Assembly: GCA_937127245.1 (NCBI GenBank)
Contig: CAKZLU010000029.1
Coordinates: forward strand, 131,502-195,501
DNA from: an uncultured Actinomycetes bacterium
GTDB lineage: Bacteria; Actinomycetota; Geothermincolia; Fen-727; JACVIW01
Length of the DNA: 64,000 nt
Direction: 5' to 3'
Shown: positions 10,359 to 19,819 of the stretch, piece after piece
Layout: each line of letters starts with the position of its first letter
Numbering within the stretch: the first letter of the stretch is position 1
Notes under the pieces: generated by a model
What the model was told of the DNA's origin: nothing
What the model saw: the letters and a program-made list of their open reading frames with translations, nothing else
Databases searched by the model: none
Program-made: the position numbers and the translations under genes

Positions 10359-10661
10359 TCATTCCTGGCATCTGAGATATTTTTTCTGAAACTCCTCGAT
10401 CGACATATTCGAAATGTCAGAACGTATCGCATCGAGGGCTAATCTCGCTTCATCTTGGGCGTCAAAGAGTTCTCGGCGTAGGACTCTTTTTGTTCTGAAG
10501 TTAAGGATCTCAACAATGGGTCCTTCGCCCGCCTCAAGTGATAGAAGTCCTTTGGTTAGTCTTGCCTTATAAAAATTTTTTGCCGGCTCACGCGGGTCTC
10601 TGCCCTCCGTTTTCAATTCTCCCCGGGTTTTTTTGGAACCGTGAGCGCTTGTGGCATTCAT
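10359..10661 (-). CDS. Hypothetical protein
   Basis: About 100 aa from ATG at 10661 (ORF extends to 10778); no recognisable family. Confidence 0.5.
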   Translation of the reverse strand: MNATSAHGSKKTRGELKTEGRDPREPAKNFYKARLTKGLLSLEAGEGPIVEILNFRTKRVLRRELFDAQDEARLALDAIRSDISNMSIEEFQKKYLRCQE

Positions 10662-10833
10662 TTTGCACCGCCTCGTTTTTAAGGAGATAATACCTGACGT
10701 CCGTCTTGCTTTTAGTCTGGCTAAATTGACCCCTTTTATTTCACAATTGTAATGATTTTTTTGTCCGGGACAGCTCAATCTGGGCGCGTCTGCGCTTGTG
10801 TCTATTTTTATCGAGCGTTTGGCTTTTGTCCTT

Positions 10834-11067
10834 TCAAGCCTCTGTGTCTCCCGCGACCGTGTCTGATTTTATCCCGCCCGATTTAGCTTTGTCAGGGACT
10901 ACTATTCTTTGGAGAGCGTAGACTCCAATTACAGTTATTGCACAGCTGTGTGTCTTGGGAAGTTTTGATGTTGATATGAACAATGCGCAGGTGTCGTCGC
11001 ATTGCACTTTGGCTCCTGGAAATTGTGGGGTTCTAAAAGGGCACCAGCTGCCAGGGACTGAAGCCAC
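10834..11067 (-). CDS. Small cysteine-containing hypothetical protein
   Basis: 77 aa, GTG start directly downstream of a strong SD (aaaggaggcctGTG); four Cys. Confidence 0.4.
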   Translation of the reverse strand: MASVPGSWCPFRTPQFPGAKVQCDDTCALFISTSKLPKTHSCAITVIGVYALQRIVVPDKAKSGGIKSDTVAGDTEA

Positions 11068-11393
11068 AGGCCTCCTTTCATCTCATTAACCGCTTTTACA
11101 GGTAATCCATTCTAAACGGGGGTACACCCGAAAGCAAATTAAACATTTCAATGACTCATTTTATACCAATGAGGGTCCAGATTCATATCAAGGTGGCCTT
11201 TTCAAACGCCTCGTTAAAGAAAAGGTTGAGCGGCCACCTTTCGCCGATGCGTTTTTGTCTTATCATTTAACAATACTGTGCCTGGGGCGGGTGGTAATAT
11301 CGTATGAGCATTTGCATTAATTGTGGCAATCCTTATTGTGCCCGGAGGCGCATAGGAATATCTTTTGGGAAGTGAGATTTTTTTGGAGGTTAG

Positions 11394-12608
11394 ATGGGTG
11401 ATAACGAGCAAGAAGATCGGGGCAACTCGCCAAAAGGGAAACTCGGCAGAACAGTTAAGGTTTTAGGTCTGGTAAGTTTTTTCACTGACACATCAACCGA
11501 GATGATTTATCCCCTTCTGCCGATCTTCATCACAAGTGTGCTCGGGGCGGGCGCCGTATTTCTCGGCGTGATTGAGGGCATAGCAGAAGGCACGGCGAGC
11601 ATTCTCAAAGGGTTTTCCGGATATATCTCCGATAGGCTGAAAAAGAGAAAGGCGCTTATTCTTCTCGGCTATGGCCTTTCCGCGGTGACCAAGCCATTCT
11701 TTGCCGCCGCGACTACCGTGTGGCACGTTTTGGTTGTCAGGTTTTTAGAAAGGGTGGGTAAAGGGATCCGCACAGCCCCGCGTGATGCTCTAATAGCTGA
11801 ATCAACCGCAGCAACCATACGAGGAAAAGCGTACGGTTTTCATAGAGCGCTCGACACCCTCGGCGCCGTTGCGGGTCCAGCCCTTGCGTTTCTCCTTATG
11901 TGGCTTCTAAAAGGATTTGACCCAAAAAGCGTATACAGATGGATATTTCTTATCTCCTTCATACCTGCTTCAGTTGCGGTCGCGCTCATAATTTTTGCGG
12001 TTCGGGAGCGCTTTTCATCCGTTTCAGCTGTTCCAATGCGGTTTAGGATGTCGGCTTTAGGAAGAAACTATCGTTTTTTGCTCTTCGTTGTGATCATTTT
12101 CATGCTTGGGAACTCGAGTGACACGTTTCTCTTGCTCAGGGCGCAGAGGCTCGGACTGAAGGTTTATCTTGTTCCCCTGTTATGGCTGGTCTTCAACGTA
12201 GTCTATAGTCTTGTTTCTATGCCTGCGGGCATGGTGTCTGACCGCGTGGGGCGCAAGAAAACGCTGATCGCTGGATTTCTTCTATACGCGGCGCTTTACG
12301 TGGGATTCGGTCTCGCTAAGAACATGCACATAATGTGGCTCCTGATAGCAGCATACGGGGTTTTCTACGGTATGACCCATGGAGTTCTTTCCGCTTATGT
12401 GGCAGACATGGCTCCGGAAAATCAGAGAGGGGTCGCATTTGGTATCTATCAAACCGCTGATGGGGTCTCGAGATTAGCGGCAAGTGTCATATTCGGAGCG
12501 CTATGGGAGACCCTGGGTCCTTCTGTTGCGTTCTTTTTCGGGGCTTTTATGGCTTTTGCGGCAATGGTAGTAATGTGGATTTTCTGCGAGGAATCAAAAG
12601 TTTGTTAA
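11394..12608 (+). CDS. MFS transporter
   Basis: 404 aa, preceded by GGAGG; about 12 hydrophobic helices; loop motif GMVSDRVGRKKTL. Confidence 0.92.
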   Translation: MGDNEQEDRGNSPKGKLGRTVKVLGLVSFFTDTSTEMIYPLLPIFITSVLGAGAVFLGVIEGIAEGTASILKGFSGYISDRLKKRKALILLGYGLSAVTKPFFAAATTVWHVLVVRFLERVGKGIRTAPRDALIAESTAATIRGKAYGFHRALDTLGAVAGPALAFLLMWLLKGFDPKSVYRWIFLISFIPASVAVALIIFAVRERFSSVSAVPMRFRMSALGRNYRFLLFVVIIFMLGNSSDTFLLLRAQRLGLKVYLVPLLWLVFNVVYSLVSMPAGMVSDRVGRKKTLIAGFLLYAALYVGFGLAKNMHIMWLLIAAYGVFYGMTHGVLSAYVADMAPENQRGVAFGIYQTADGVSRLAASVIFGALWETLGPSVAFFFGAFMAFAAMVVMWIFCEESKVC

Positions 12609-12749
12609 CGCATAATGATGTGAGGGGAGTGGCAAGCCGTGTCTTTCGTGGCTTTTGTGCTTTTCATGACGGTTGCGTCTTAAGGCGGGCTTCAAAGAGG
12701 GTTCAATTTCCCATTTATGACAGCCTTGGTATTAAAGCCTTTGTCTTTT

Positions 12750-13420
12750 TTTAAGACAACAACCATCTGGTCAAAGAAATCATAAACGCGTCTGAGTCCC
12801 TTCGTGCTTCTGTCGTCTTAGAAACCAAGTATTCAAAAACAGTCCTAGGGGGAATCCGACTGAACAGATTATGGGGATAAAAGTTGAAAATTTAATAAAA
12901 CTTGAAGAGAATTCCGGATGAGTTTGAACCGTGAGAATCCGATCCTCGTATCCAAGGATTTGGTACTTGCAGTTCACGCTTGTCCCTATAAAGAGAAGCC
13001 TTTCGCTCTTGAGGTTGCCTCGTCTTGATTCGTGTTGAGCGCGTAAAAACTCGAGCCGCCGCAAAGCGCGGGATGCTCATCTTTGATTTCTATTCGCTCA
13101 TACCCGAGCAACCTCTCCTTACGCCTTTCTATTCGACCGCAACGCCACCAGGCGATGAGTTGATGCCCGAAACAGGAGCCGAAAACTTTTTCTTCCTTTA
13201 GTCTTTCGAGCATCTCAACAATGCGTTTATGACGGTCTTTCAGCCCTTCGGTAATGTTGTAAAAATCCCCCGTGATGATGTATACGTGAAATTTTCTCAA
13301 TAGAAGAGCCTGACCAGGCCAGCATCTGTAAGTTCGGATCTCTGCACCGCGCGCGTCGAGGAAACGCTTGAAGTAGGAGCCGAGCCCAGGGCTGTTTTCT
13401 ATTATGGCTATCTTTCTCAT
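12750..13420 (-). pseudogene. Class I glutamine amidotransferase-like protein, frameshifted
   Basis: Frame A has FGSCFGHQLIAWW (catalytic Cys) to LNTNQDEATSRAKGFSL*; frame B continues RLLFIGTSVNCKYQILGYEDRILTVQTHPEFSSSF (catalytic His/Glu); a third frame continues EYLVSKTTEARRDSDAFMISLTRWLLS*. Confidence 0.8.
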
Positions 13421-13700
13421 TCAGAATGCTGCTGCGAGAAGATACCCTTTCTTAGTTTATACATGTATTGAATCTGGGGTTGTCAACCCAGTAGTGGTCT
13501 TTTTGAAAGATGATCGTTGTTGAGCGTAAAGAGGAAAAGCCCGAATTTTTAAAGAGTAAGCAGTTTCGAGTGTTTGAGTCTTTACTTTGTTGGCTGATTA
13601 GCCGAAAAAGTAAGTGAAACGCTTTGCGGGAGAGCGAATCTTTTATAAGAAGTTGTGACTCGATTGTATCTCCTGGCAACTTTGAGCAAGCTCGAACTAT

Positions 13701-15254
13701 ATGCTGTTGTGGAAGGAGATAGGGTTGGAAGGTCTCCAAAACAAGCTCATGGATGGCTATTACGATGATGTAGAGAAAAATGTTTCTCCCATGAGGAGAG
13801 CGGTCTATAGATGTATTGCGTCTTTCCTTCTGATTTGTTTGATTGTCGGCCTCGGGCTAACCGTTACCGAGAGAATCGCAAATCTTGAAAAGGAGGGATA
13901 TCTCGATGTTAGAAAAGCGCAGGTGGCAACCGCCGCTGCTGCTATTGAATACTCCGACGTGCAATCGCTAAAAGGTGATGAGTCGGATTTCGTATCGCCC
14001 GTGTATGAAAAGCTCAGGAGCAAGTTGGTGAGGATAAGGCAGAGTGATAAATCGATAAGGTTCGTTTATCTCATGCGCCCAAAGGGAAATAAACTAATCT
14101 TTCTTGTGGACGCAGAAGAACCGTCCTCGCCTGACTTCTCCCCTCCCGGGCAGGTTTACAAGGAAACAAGCCGTGAGGATATCGAGGTTTTTCAGAATGA
14201 AAAATGGCCACAGCCTTCGATCGAGGAAGGCGAAAAAGACAGGTGGGGCACGTGGCTGAGTTCTACTGCCTACATAAACGACCCGGAAGGTAAACCTGTT
14301 GCTTTTCTGGGTACGGATGTGGATTTCACGGATGCACTTGCGGGGGTTGGGCGCATTAAATATATCGGGAGGCTTCTGACTAGTTTGGCAGCTCTACTTT
14401 TCTTGATACTTGCTGTTCAGCACATCACCTGGTCGTATGGCAGGGCAAAAAGAGAAGCATTGAGAAGGGAAATGGAAGCGAAGATAATCGAGTTAAACGA
14501 GGAGCTCATACGCGCCGATAGGATGAAATCCGACTTCCTCGAGCTTGCTTCACATGAGCTTAGAAGCCCCGTGAGTGCCATTGATATAGCGATTCAGACT
14601 CTTGACAAATCACTTGACGGAAGAGCAAACGAGGATGAGAGAATGCTCCTCGATATAGCAAAGAGTGGGAGTAGGAGACTCGTAAGTCTTGTTGACGATA
14701 TTCTTGACCTCACCAGGGTTGAAGCGGGGGACTTCAAACTTTCTCCCAGAGAAATAGATGTGAAGAAAACGGTTTCCGAGGTTGTGAAAATTTTTGAGCC
14801 GATGGCTAAAGAAAAGGGCTTGGCGATATCCTTGACGTTTGAGGGAGACGATCAGGGCGCTATCGTTGACGAGCATGCGCTGCTCCGCGGGTTGGAAAAC
14901 TTGGTGTCCAATGCTTTGAAGTACACCGATACTGGTTTTGTTGACGTTTCTGTCAAAGTTGACGATGAGCATTTAAGGATTGCGGTTAAGGATACCGGGA
15001 TAGGCGTGCCCAGCCACGCAGTGAAAGACCTTTTCAAGAAATTCTCAAGAGTTCACGAAATGCGAGCCTCTGAAATAAAAGGTACTGGTCTTGGGCTTTC
15101 GCTTTGCAAAGCGCTTGTTGAGGCGCAAGGCGGAAGGATATGGTATGAGGAAAACCCCACGGGCGGTTCGATCTTTGCTTTCGAGATACCGCGATATGCT
15201 GCCACGGTTGGGCTTGGCGATGAAAAACAGCTTAGTGGTGGAAAACAGAATTGA
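13701..15254 (+). CDS. Membrane sensor histidine kinase with extracytoplasmic sensor domain
   Basis: 517 aa; two TM segments flanking a periplasmic region, H-box LASHELRSPVSAI, NLVSNALKYT, DTGIGVP, GTGLGLSLCKALV. Confidence 0.93.
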   Translation: MLLWKEIGLEGLQNKLMDGYYDDVEKNVSPMRRAVYRCIASFLLICLIVGLGLTVTERIANLEKEGYLDVRKAQVATAAAAIEYSDVQSLKGDESDFVSPVYEKLRSKLVRIRQSDKSIRFVYLMRPKGNKLIFLVDAEEPSSPDFSPPGQVYKETSREDIEVFQNEKWPQPSIEEGEKDRWGTWLSSTAYINDPEGKPVAFLGTDVDFTDALAGVGRIKYIGRLLTSLAALLFLILAVQHITWSYGRAKREALRREMEAKIIELNEELIRADRMKSDFLELASHELRSPVSAIDIAIQTLDKSLDGRANEDERMLLDIAKSGSRRLVSLVDDILDLTRVEAGDFKLSPREIDVKKTVSEVVKIFEPMAKEKGLAISLTFEGDDQGAIVDEHALLRGLENLVSNALKYTDTGFVDVSVKVDDEHLRIAVKDTGIGVPSHAVKDLFKKFSRVHEMRASEIKGTGLGLSLCKALVEAQGGRIWYEENPTGGSIFAFEIPRYAATVGLGDEKQLSGGKQN

Positions 15255-15594
15255 AATAATACGAGTTTAGTGACCTGCCTGCTTTCCAAATGCTTCTGCT
15301 AAACTGCGCTTTTCATATTCACTTGAGTATTCACTTGAAAAATCTGCCAATGTGAACGAGGAAATTTATCTTGTCAAACCACAGTAGGGCGCAATAATTA
15401 TGCAAACGTGACGTGGTTATTGAGCGGTGGCGTAATGTGGGATGAACCAATCATTCGTACTTTCGGTTTGATATTTTGATTTGAGTGAGTTTGACTGAAA
15501 ATTTGTACCGGCCAGTTTCAGGAATATACGTAATGGAAAAACATGTCTTCATAATTCGCTTTGTTTTGTTTACAATTGTTTAAAAGATCCAAAA

Positions 15595-15670
15595 GGGCCC
15601 ATAGCTCAGTTGGCAGAGCAGCGGACTCATAATCCGCGTGTCGCAGGTTCGAGTCCTGCTGGGCCCACCA
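15595..15670 (+). tRNA. tRNA with CAU anticodon (Ile2 or elongator Met)
   Basis: Complete cloverleaf: acceptor gggccca/tgggccc, anticodon stem gcgga/tccgc with loop CTCATAA, T-arm gcaggTTCGAGTcctgc, encoded CCA. C4/C5 in the acceptor stem favour Ile2 but do not prove it. Confidence 0.95.
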
Positions 15671-15691
15671 AAGATAACAATTTGTGTTTCC

Positions 15692-15720
15692 GCAAATTTG
15701 GTGCCAGGCACCATTTTTGC
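15692..15720. repeat. REP-like palindrome, copy 1
   Basis: gcaaattTGGTGCCAGGCACCAtttttgc; perfect 15-nt odd palindrome within a 29-nt imperfect inverted repeat. Confidence 0.75.
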
Positions 15721-15954
15721 ATTTTTCCAGAAGCAAAATCCAAAGGCGACAGGCGTCAAGAATAAGAATCGGCCCGCACACCAAAAACGGCTCAAAATCT
15801 GTTCGAAGCGATTATTACGCCTGTCCGAGAATGATAACGAGTAAATGAAGGAAGAGGAGATAGTTTTGGACGGTTCATGCGCGGAGACCTCTGAGAAGTG
15901 CGACATACAAAGACGCAATTTTTAATGCGAATGATATATCGACCACCAACCGGT

Positions 15955-17016
15955 TTATGCAAATTTGGTGCCTGGCACCTTTTTGGAATTTGGGGGGAGG
16001 TGCCACCAGCTGTTCTCGCAGGTGAACTTTCCGATAGGGACTGCGCCTAATCCCTCAACATAACGCTCCAGTTCCTGGTCAAATGAATCCTCCGTTAGGA
16101 TGTAAATACTTTTTCCACAGTTAAGCATGTTTCTTGCCCCTTTTAGAACTTTTGTTTCGGCGCCCTCAACATCTATCTTCAAGATTGCGACATCGTAATC
16201 CGTCGCGCCGGGGAGAACGGAATCAAGCGTGCGTAATTTCGCGACGAAAGCCTCCGGGACATGCTCAAAACCCGGAGTGATTGGGCCGCTGTTCGCCCAG
16301 TGCCGGTCGTAGTGGAATATAGCGGTGCCCTCTTTGTCGGATAAGGCGAGGTTGTGAGCTACAGCCTACGTTGTAAGACCGTTGATTTCAATGTTCTTAA
16401 CTAAAAGATCATAACTTGGCGCTGCCGGTTCAAAGGAAATGATGCTCACGCCATCATCTTCCTTAAAGATTGTTCCTGTGGATACAGTGTAGATTCCAAA
16501 TAAGGCCCCTACAACAACAAACAGGACTCTTTTGCTTTCTTTCCGAAGCTTTTGAAGCCCGATGAGATACTCTTTATCCCCATACTCGTAAACGGGTGAG
16601 CAAATGAGAAAATCCCTCGAGTGGCTCCGAATGCGGAATTCTCCGCATGAGGTCTTCACGGAATCGGTCCCGATTGGCGAAAAATAACGAAAATTCCTGC
16701 CCTTGCCTCTCAAAAAGTGCGCGTTTACTGCGTCCAGGATGCGGGTCCATTCAAGCATAAGAAAAAGAGCAAGACGATGGCTCCTCGCTCTTTTAAGGAT
16801 GATGATAAACGGTTCGAGATGGTCTCTGTAAATGTAAAACGCGATATTTCTTATTTCATTTAATGAGCCACGCAGCACATGCTTTGTGATGTTGAAAAGC
16901 GGAATAATATAACCGATAAACTTCCTGCCCGACGGTTTTGGAAATTTCTCACTTCTTTCATCATTCAAATCAGCTGAACCGTTTTTCCTCGTCATCTGGG
17001 CTTTGCAGACATTCAT
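15955..17016 (-). pseudogene. FkbM-like methyltransferase interrupted by one in-frame TAG
   Basis: Both ORFs share a frame: ...SFEPAAPSYDLLVKNIEINGLTT*AVAHNLALSDKEGTAIFHYDRHW...VAILKIDVEGAETKVLKGA...; the C-terminus runs into the REP-like repeat (KKVPGTKFA*). Confidence 0.75.
15959..15985. repeat. REP-like palindrome, copy 2
   Basis: gcaaatttGGTGCCTGGCACCtttttgg; same core as copy 1 with the centre base complemented. Confidence 0.72.
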
Positions 17017-17186
17017 ATAAAATTGTGGAAATTGTCGAGAAAATCAAAATAACACTTTCCAGCCTCTGTCGGTTTAGTTTACATCTTTTTAGCGAATTTC
17101 CCGCTCATATTTCTCGTTTTCCTAGATAAATCGAGGCTATTTAGTTTTTAATCATTGCAAGAAAGCGGTTCGGCGCTCGCATAACT

Positions 17187-17292
17187 TGCCGATTTTAAGG
17201 TTTCATATTTACAGGTTTACATTTGGGTTCTATAGCTGGTTTTGTTGTCTCTCATCCAGTGCCGATTTTCAGGTTTCATATTTTCAGGTTTT
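17187..17292. repeat. Two-copy 33-bp direct repeat (17187-17219 and 17260-17292, period 73 bp)
   Basis: tgccgattttaaggtttcatatttacaggttta vs tgccgattttcaggtttcatattttcaggtttt. Confidence 0.82.
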
Positions 17293-17354
17293 CGTAGTAA
17301 GCGCTGGATTTATAGAATATGGACAGGCGGCTGAAATTTTCGAGGTGAGCGGTT

Positions 17355-18422
17355 TTGTCAGTTGAAAAAGTTATTGACCACTGGCTCGGACCCGGCGAGA
17401 AGGATGGAGAAAGCATCCCACTTTCGCTGCAAGAAAACGGCATCCACCCGAAAGCTCGCTCCGAGAGCAGGTTTTATGGCGAGTGGTGGTACTTTGACGC
17501 TCGTCTTGAGGACGGACATGTAATTGTGGGGTTTCTTCAGGCCTCGGAATTAATGTCTCGGCGCCCCGGCGTAGAACTGCATATATACTGTCCGGACGGC
17601 AATAAGCTCTCCGTCGTAAAGAAGTATCCCTTATCTGAGCTTAAAGCCTCGGAAGATAAATGTGATGTACGGGTCGGAGATAACCGATGTTATGTTGATT
17701 GTTCCGACGGTAAATCGTTACCTCGGCACTATCTGTTTATCGAGGAAGAGGGATTCTTGGCTGATCTTGTTTTCGAAAGCGTGCTTCCAGGCTGGAAACC
17801 CGGAAAAGGCTTAACGGAGTACGGCAATAGAGGATATTTCAGCTGGATTGTTCCCGTTCCGAGGGCGAAGGTCACGGGCAAGATTCGCTACGGGGACAAT
17901 GAAATCAGCACGAGGGGGATAGGTTACCACGATCACAATGTGGTCACTGCCGATATGAGGCGTATACTTTCCCACTGGTACTGGGGGCGCATCTTCGCAA
18001 CTGATTTTACTCTTCTTTACGCTTACGTGGTCACAAGTAAGAAATTCGGATGCCATGTCTCAAAACCGCTCATGCTCGCTTTCCGCGACCGAGTTGTTTT
18101 GAGCACTGGAGAGATGCGGCTTAAGGAAGGCGAGTTGTTGTTCGATAAAAAGGCGAACAGAACCTACCCCTCGTGGCTTGAAGTTGAGGTACCAGGGCGT
18201 CTTTTCCTGAGCCTCAAAGTCATGCGGATTGTTGATTGTAATGACCTTCTCTCAGGAATAAATCCAATTATAATGAACCCGGCTGTCCGCTGGTTGGTCA
18301 ACCGATTTGTGCGTCCCGGATGGTTCCGATTTGAATCTGAATACAATCTGAGAGTTTTTCATGAAGGGAGAAATTATGAGGAAAAAGGGACGACACTTCA
18401 TGAGATGGTCGCCTTAAAATAA
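17355..18422 (+). CDS. CrtC/AttH-like (carotenoid 1,2-hydratase/lipocalin-like superfamily) protein
   Basis: 355 aa; RFYGEWWYFDARLEDGH, GIGYHDHNV, SHWYWGRIFATDFTLLYAYV are typical of CrtC-like proteins. Confidence 0.7.
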   Translation: MSVEKVIDHWLGPGEKDGESIPLSLQENGIHPKARSESRFYGEWWYFDARLEDGHVIVGFLQASELMSRRPGVELHIYCPDGNKLSVVKKYPLSELKASEDKCDVRVGDNRCYVDCSDGKSLPRHYLFIEEEGFLADLVFESVLPGWKPGKGLTEYGNRGYFSWIVPVPRAKVTGKIRYGDNEISTRGIGYHDHNVVTADMRRILSHWYWGRIFATDFTLLYAYVVTSKKFGCHVSKPLMLAFRDRVVLSTGEMRLKEGELLFDKKANRTYPSWLEVEVPGRLFLSLKVMRIVDCNDLLSGINPIIMNPAVRWLVNRFVRPGWFRFESEYNLRVFHEGRNYEEKGTTLHEMVALK

Positions 18423-18512
18423 ACCTCAGATCGTTTTTTCGCGTTGCTTGATCATCCCCATTCATCTTGCTGTTCTGAAGATGCCATTTTTCCGGCTCCC
18501 GTTTTCGGTCTC

Positions 18513-19367
18513 TCAATCCAAAATCATCCGGGCAAAGACCAGTTCTCTTTTTGAGTCTCTTTTCAGACTCGATGCCCCTCCCTGACAGCTGCTAACGCAC
18601 AGACCACAACCGTAGCATATTTCGGTGTTAACAATAGATTTGCCCTCGCGTTCATATCTCGCCCCGAAAGGGCACCTCTCCATGCATATGCCGCATTTTT
18701 CAACCCCAAGACACGATTCTTCGTCAACCACGGCTGTATTTCTTCCCTTTCTGAACGAGGTGTAGCCCCTTGTCCTTTGAGCCTGAAGGGGTATGCAAAC
18801 GTCGGGTGCGCAATTACACAGGACGAAAGCCGCGTCTTGCGGAAAGGACCAGCCGTACAGCTGATGAAAATACCCGTAATCCTCAAAAACCTTTATAAGT
18901 CTCAAAGCTTTTTCTTTGTCGATTCGCTCATAGAGTCCCGGATAGTTTTCAAGGTACTCTTCAGCCCAGCGACCGAAAACCATATCCGTATTGTTGGGCT
19001 TTTCGTCTGACATCTGGTTTCTCGCTCTTCTGCACGGGCAGGTACCGACAGCGATTGTGTATCCGCTGTCGGCAATCTTCTCGACCAATTTGCAGGATTC
19101 CTCAAGGGTGAGGATTTCGCCGTTTATATTCCTTATCACCAGCCCGCTTATGCGGTCGACAACTCTTTTTGTAATTTTGAGTCTGTGCACCCAGTCTCGC
19201 ATGGCAAGATAATTGATGGCGCGCATGAAGAGATGTTCATAGCGTGAAAACCAGTGGAGCAAAAAGTGAGATGCGCGCTGGTTTAGCAAATCGCCTCCGT
19301 GTCCAACGTGCAAAAGCGTTATTGAGATAATGGCGGGTTCGAGAATATATTTTCGCGTTCTCATCAT
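18513..19367 (-). CDS. 4Fe-4S ferredoxin-domain protein
   Basis: Start MMRTRKY after GGAG; CPCRRARN, CNCAPDVC and two ferredoxin-type motifs CGICMERCPFGA, CYGCGLCVSSC. Confidence 0.82.
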   Translation of the reverse strand: MMRTRKYILEPAIISITLLHVGHGGDLLNQRASHFLLHWFSRYEHLFMRAINYLAMRDWVHRLKITKRVVDRISGLVIRNINGEILTLEESCKLVEKIADSGYTIAVGTCPCRRARNQMSDEKPNNTDMVFGRWAEEYLENYPGLYERIDKEKALRLIKVFEDYGYFHQLYGWSFPQDAAFVLCNCAPDVCIPLQAQRTRGYTSFRKGRNTAVVDEESCLGVEKCGICMERCPFGARYEREGKSIVNTEICYGCGLCVSSCQGGASSLKRDSKRELVFARMILD

Positions 19368-19495
19368 AGTCTCCACCACTTGTTTGCTGTAAATCCTATA
19401 ATTCCAAGAACCACAAGAAATAATTAGAACACAACCAGGAAACAAGTAAACTATATTAAGGCATTATAAAAATAGTTTTTCCACTTTTTAAAATA

Positions 19496-19684
19496 CAACA
19501 TCCTTTCCGCATACTGCGGGGCTCCTGCCTCAAACCTATACCTACCGGGAAGGGGTACCTTTCGGAGCGCAACATCCTCCGGACATAAGGCGAGATTTCT
19601 GCCTCAAGCCCATTATTGGGGGAAGGTAATTTTCTTCGGATTGAAACATTCTCAGCGCGGCATGGGGTCCTGCCGGCTTTGAAC
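19496..19684. repeat. Three degenerate tandem repeats, exact 74-bp period
   Basis: Copies start at 19496 (caacatcct), 19570 (caacatcct), 19644 (aaacattct; partial); shared ctgcctcaa(a/g)cc; copy 1 has hairpin ccgcaTACtgcgg. Confidence 0.72.
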
Positions 19685-19783
19685 GTTTTTCATCATGTTC
19701 GTCTTTTGCTTCATGACTAATCCCGAAGTAAAATAGGCGAATCATAAAACCAAAAAATTGAGAGAAGCAAAATTAACAAGATG

Positions 19784-19813
19784 TTGCATTTATATTTGCT
19801 TTTCGCTTATAAT
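19784..19813 (+). promoter_or_regulatory. Sigma-70-type promoter
   Basis: TTGCAT (19784-19789), 18-nt spacer, TATAAT (19808-19813). Confidence 0.65.
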
Positions 19814-19819
19814 CCGTTG

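Noticed and set aside
15518-15918. Minus-strand ORFs WAQQDSNLRHADYESAALPTELWAL and PSRTRTCDTRIMSPLLCQLSYGPFWIF
   Set aside because: These are antisense translations of the tRNA at 15595-15670, a classic spurious annotation.
16366-16368. Genetic-code change (TAG as sense)
   Set aside because: TAG terminates other intact genes in the window (e.g. 6807-7661, 19907-20584), so a global recoding is not supported.
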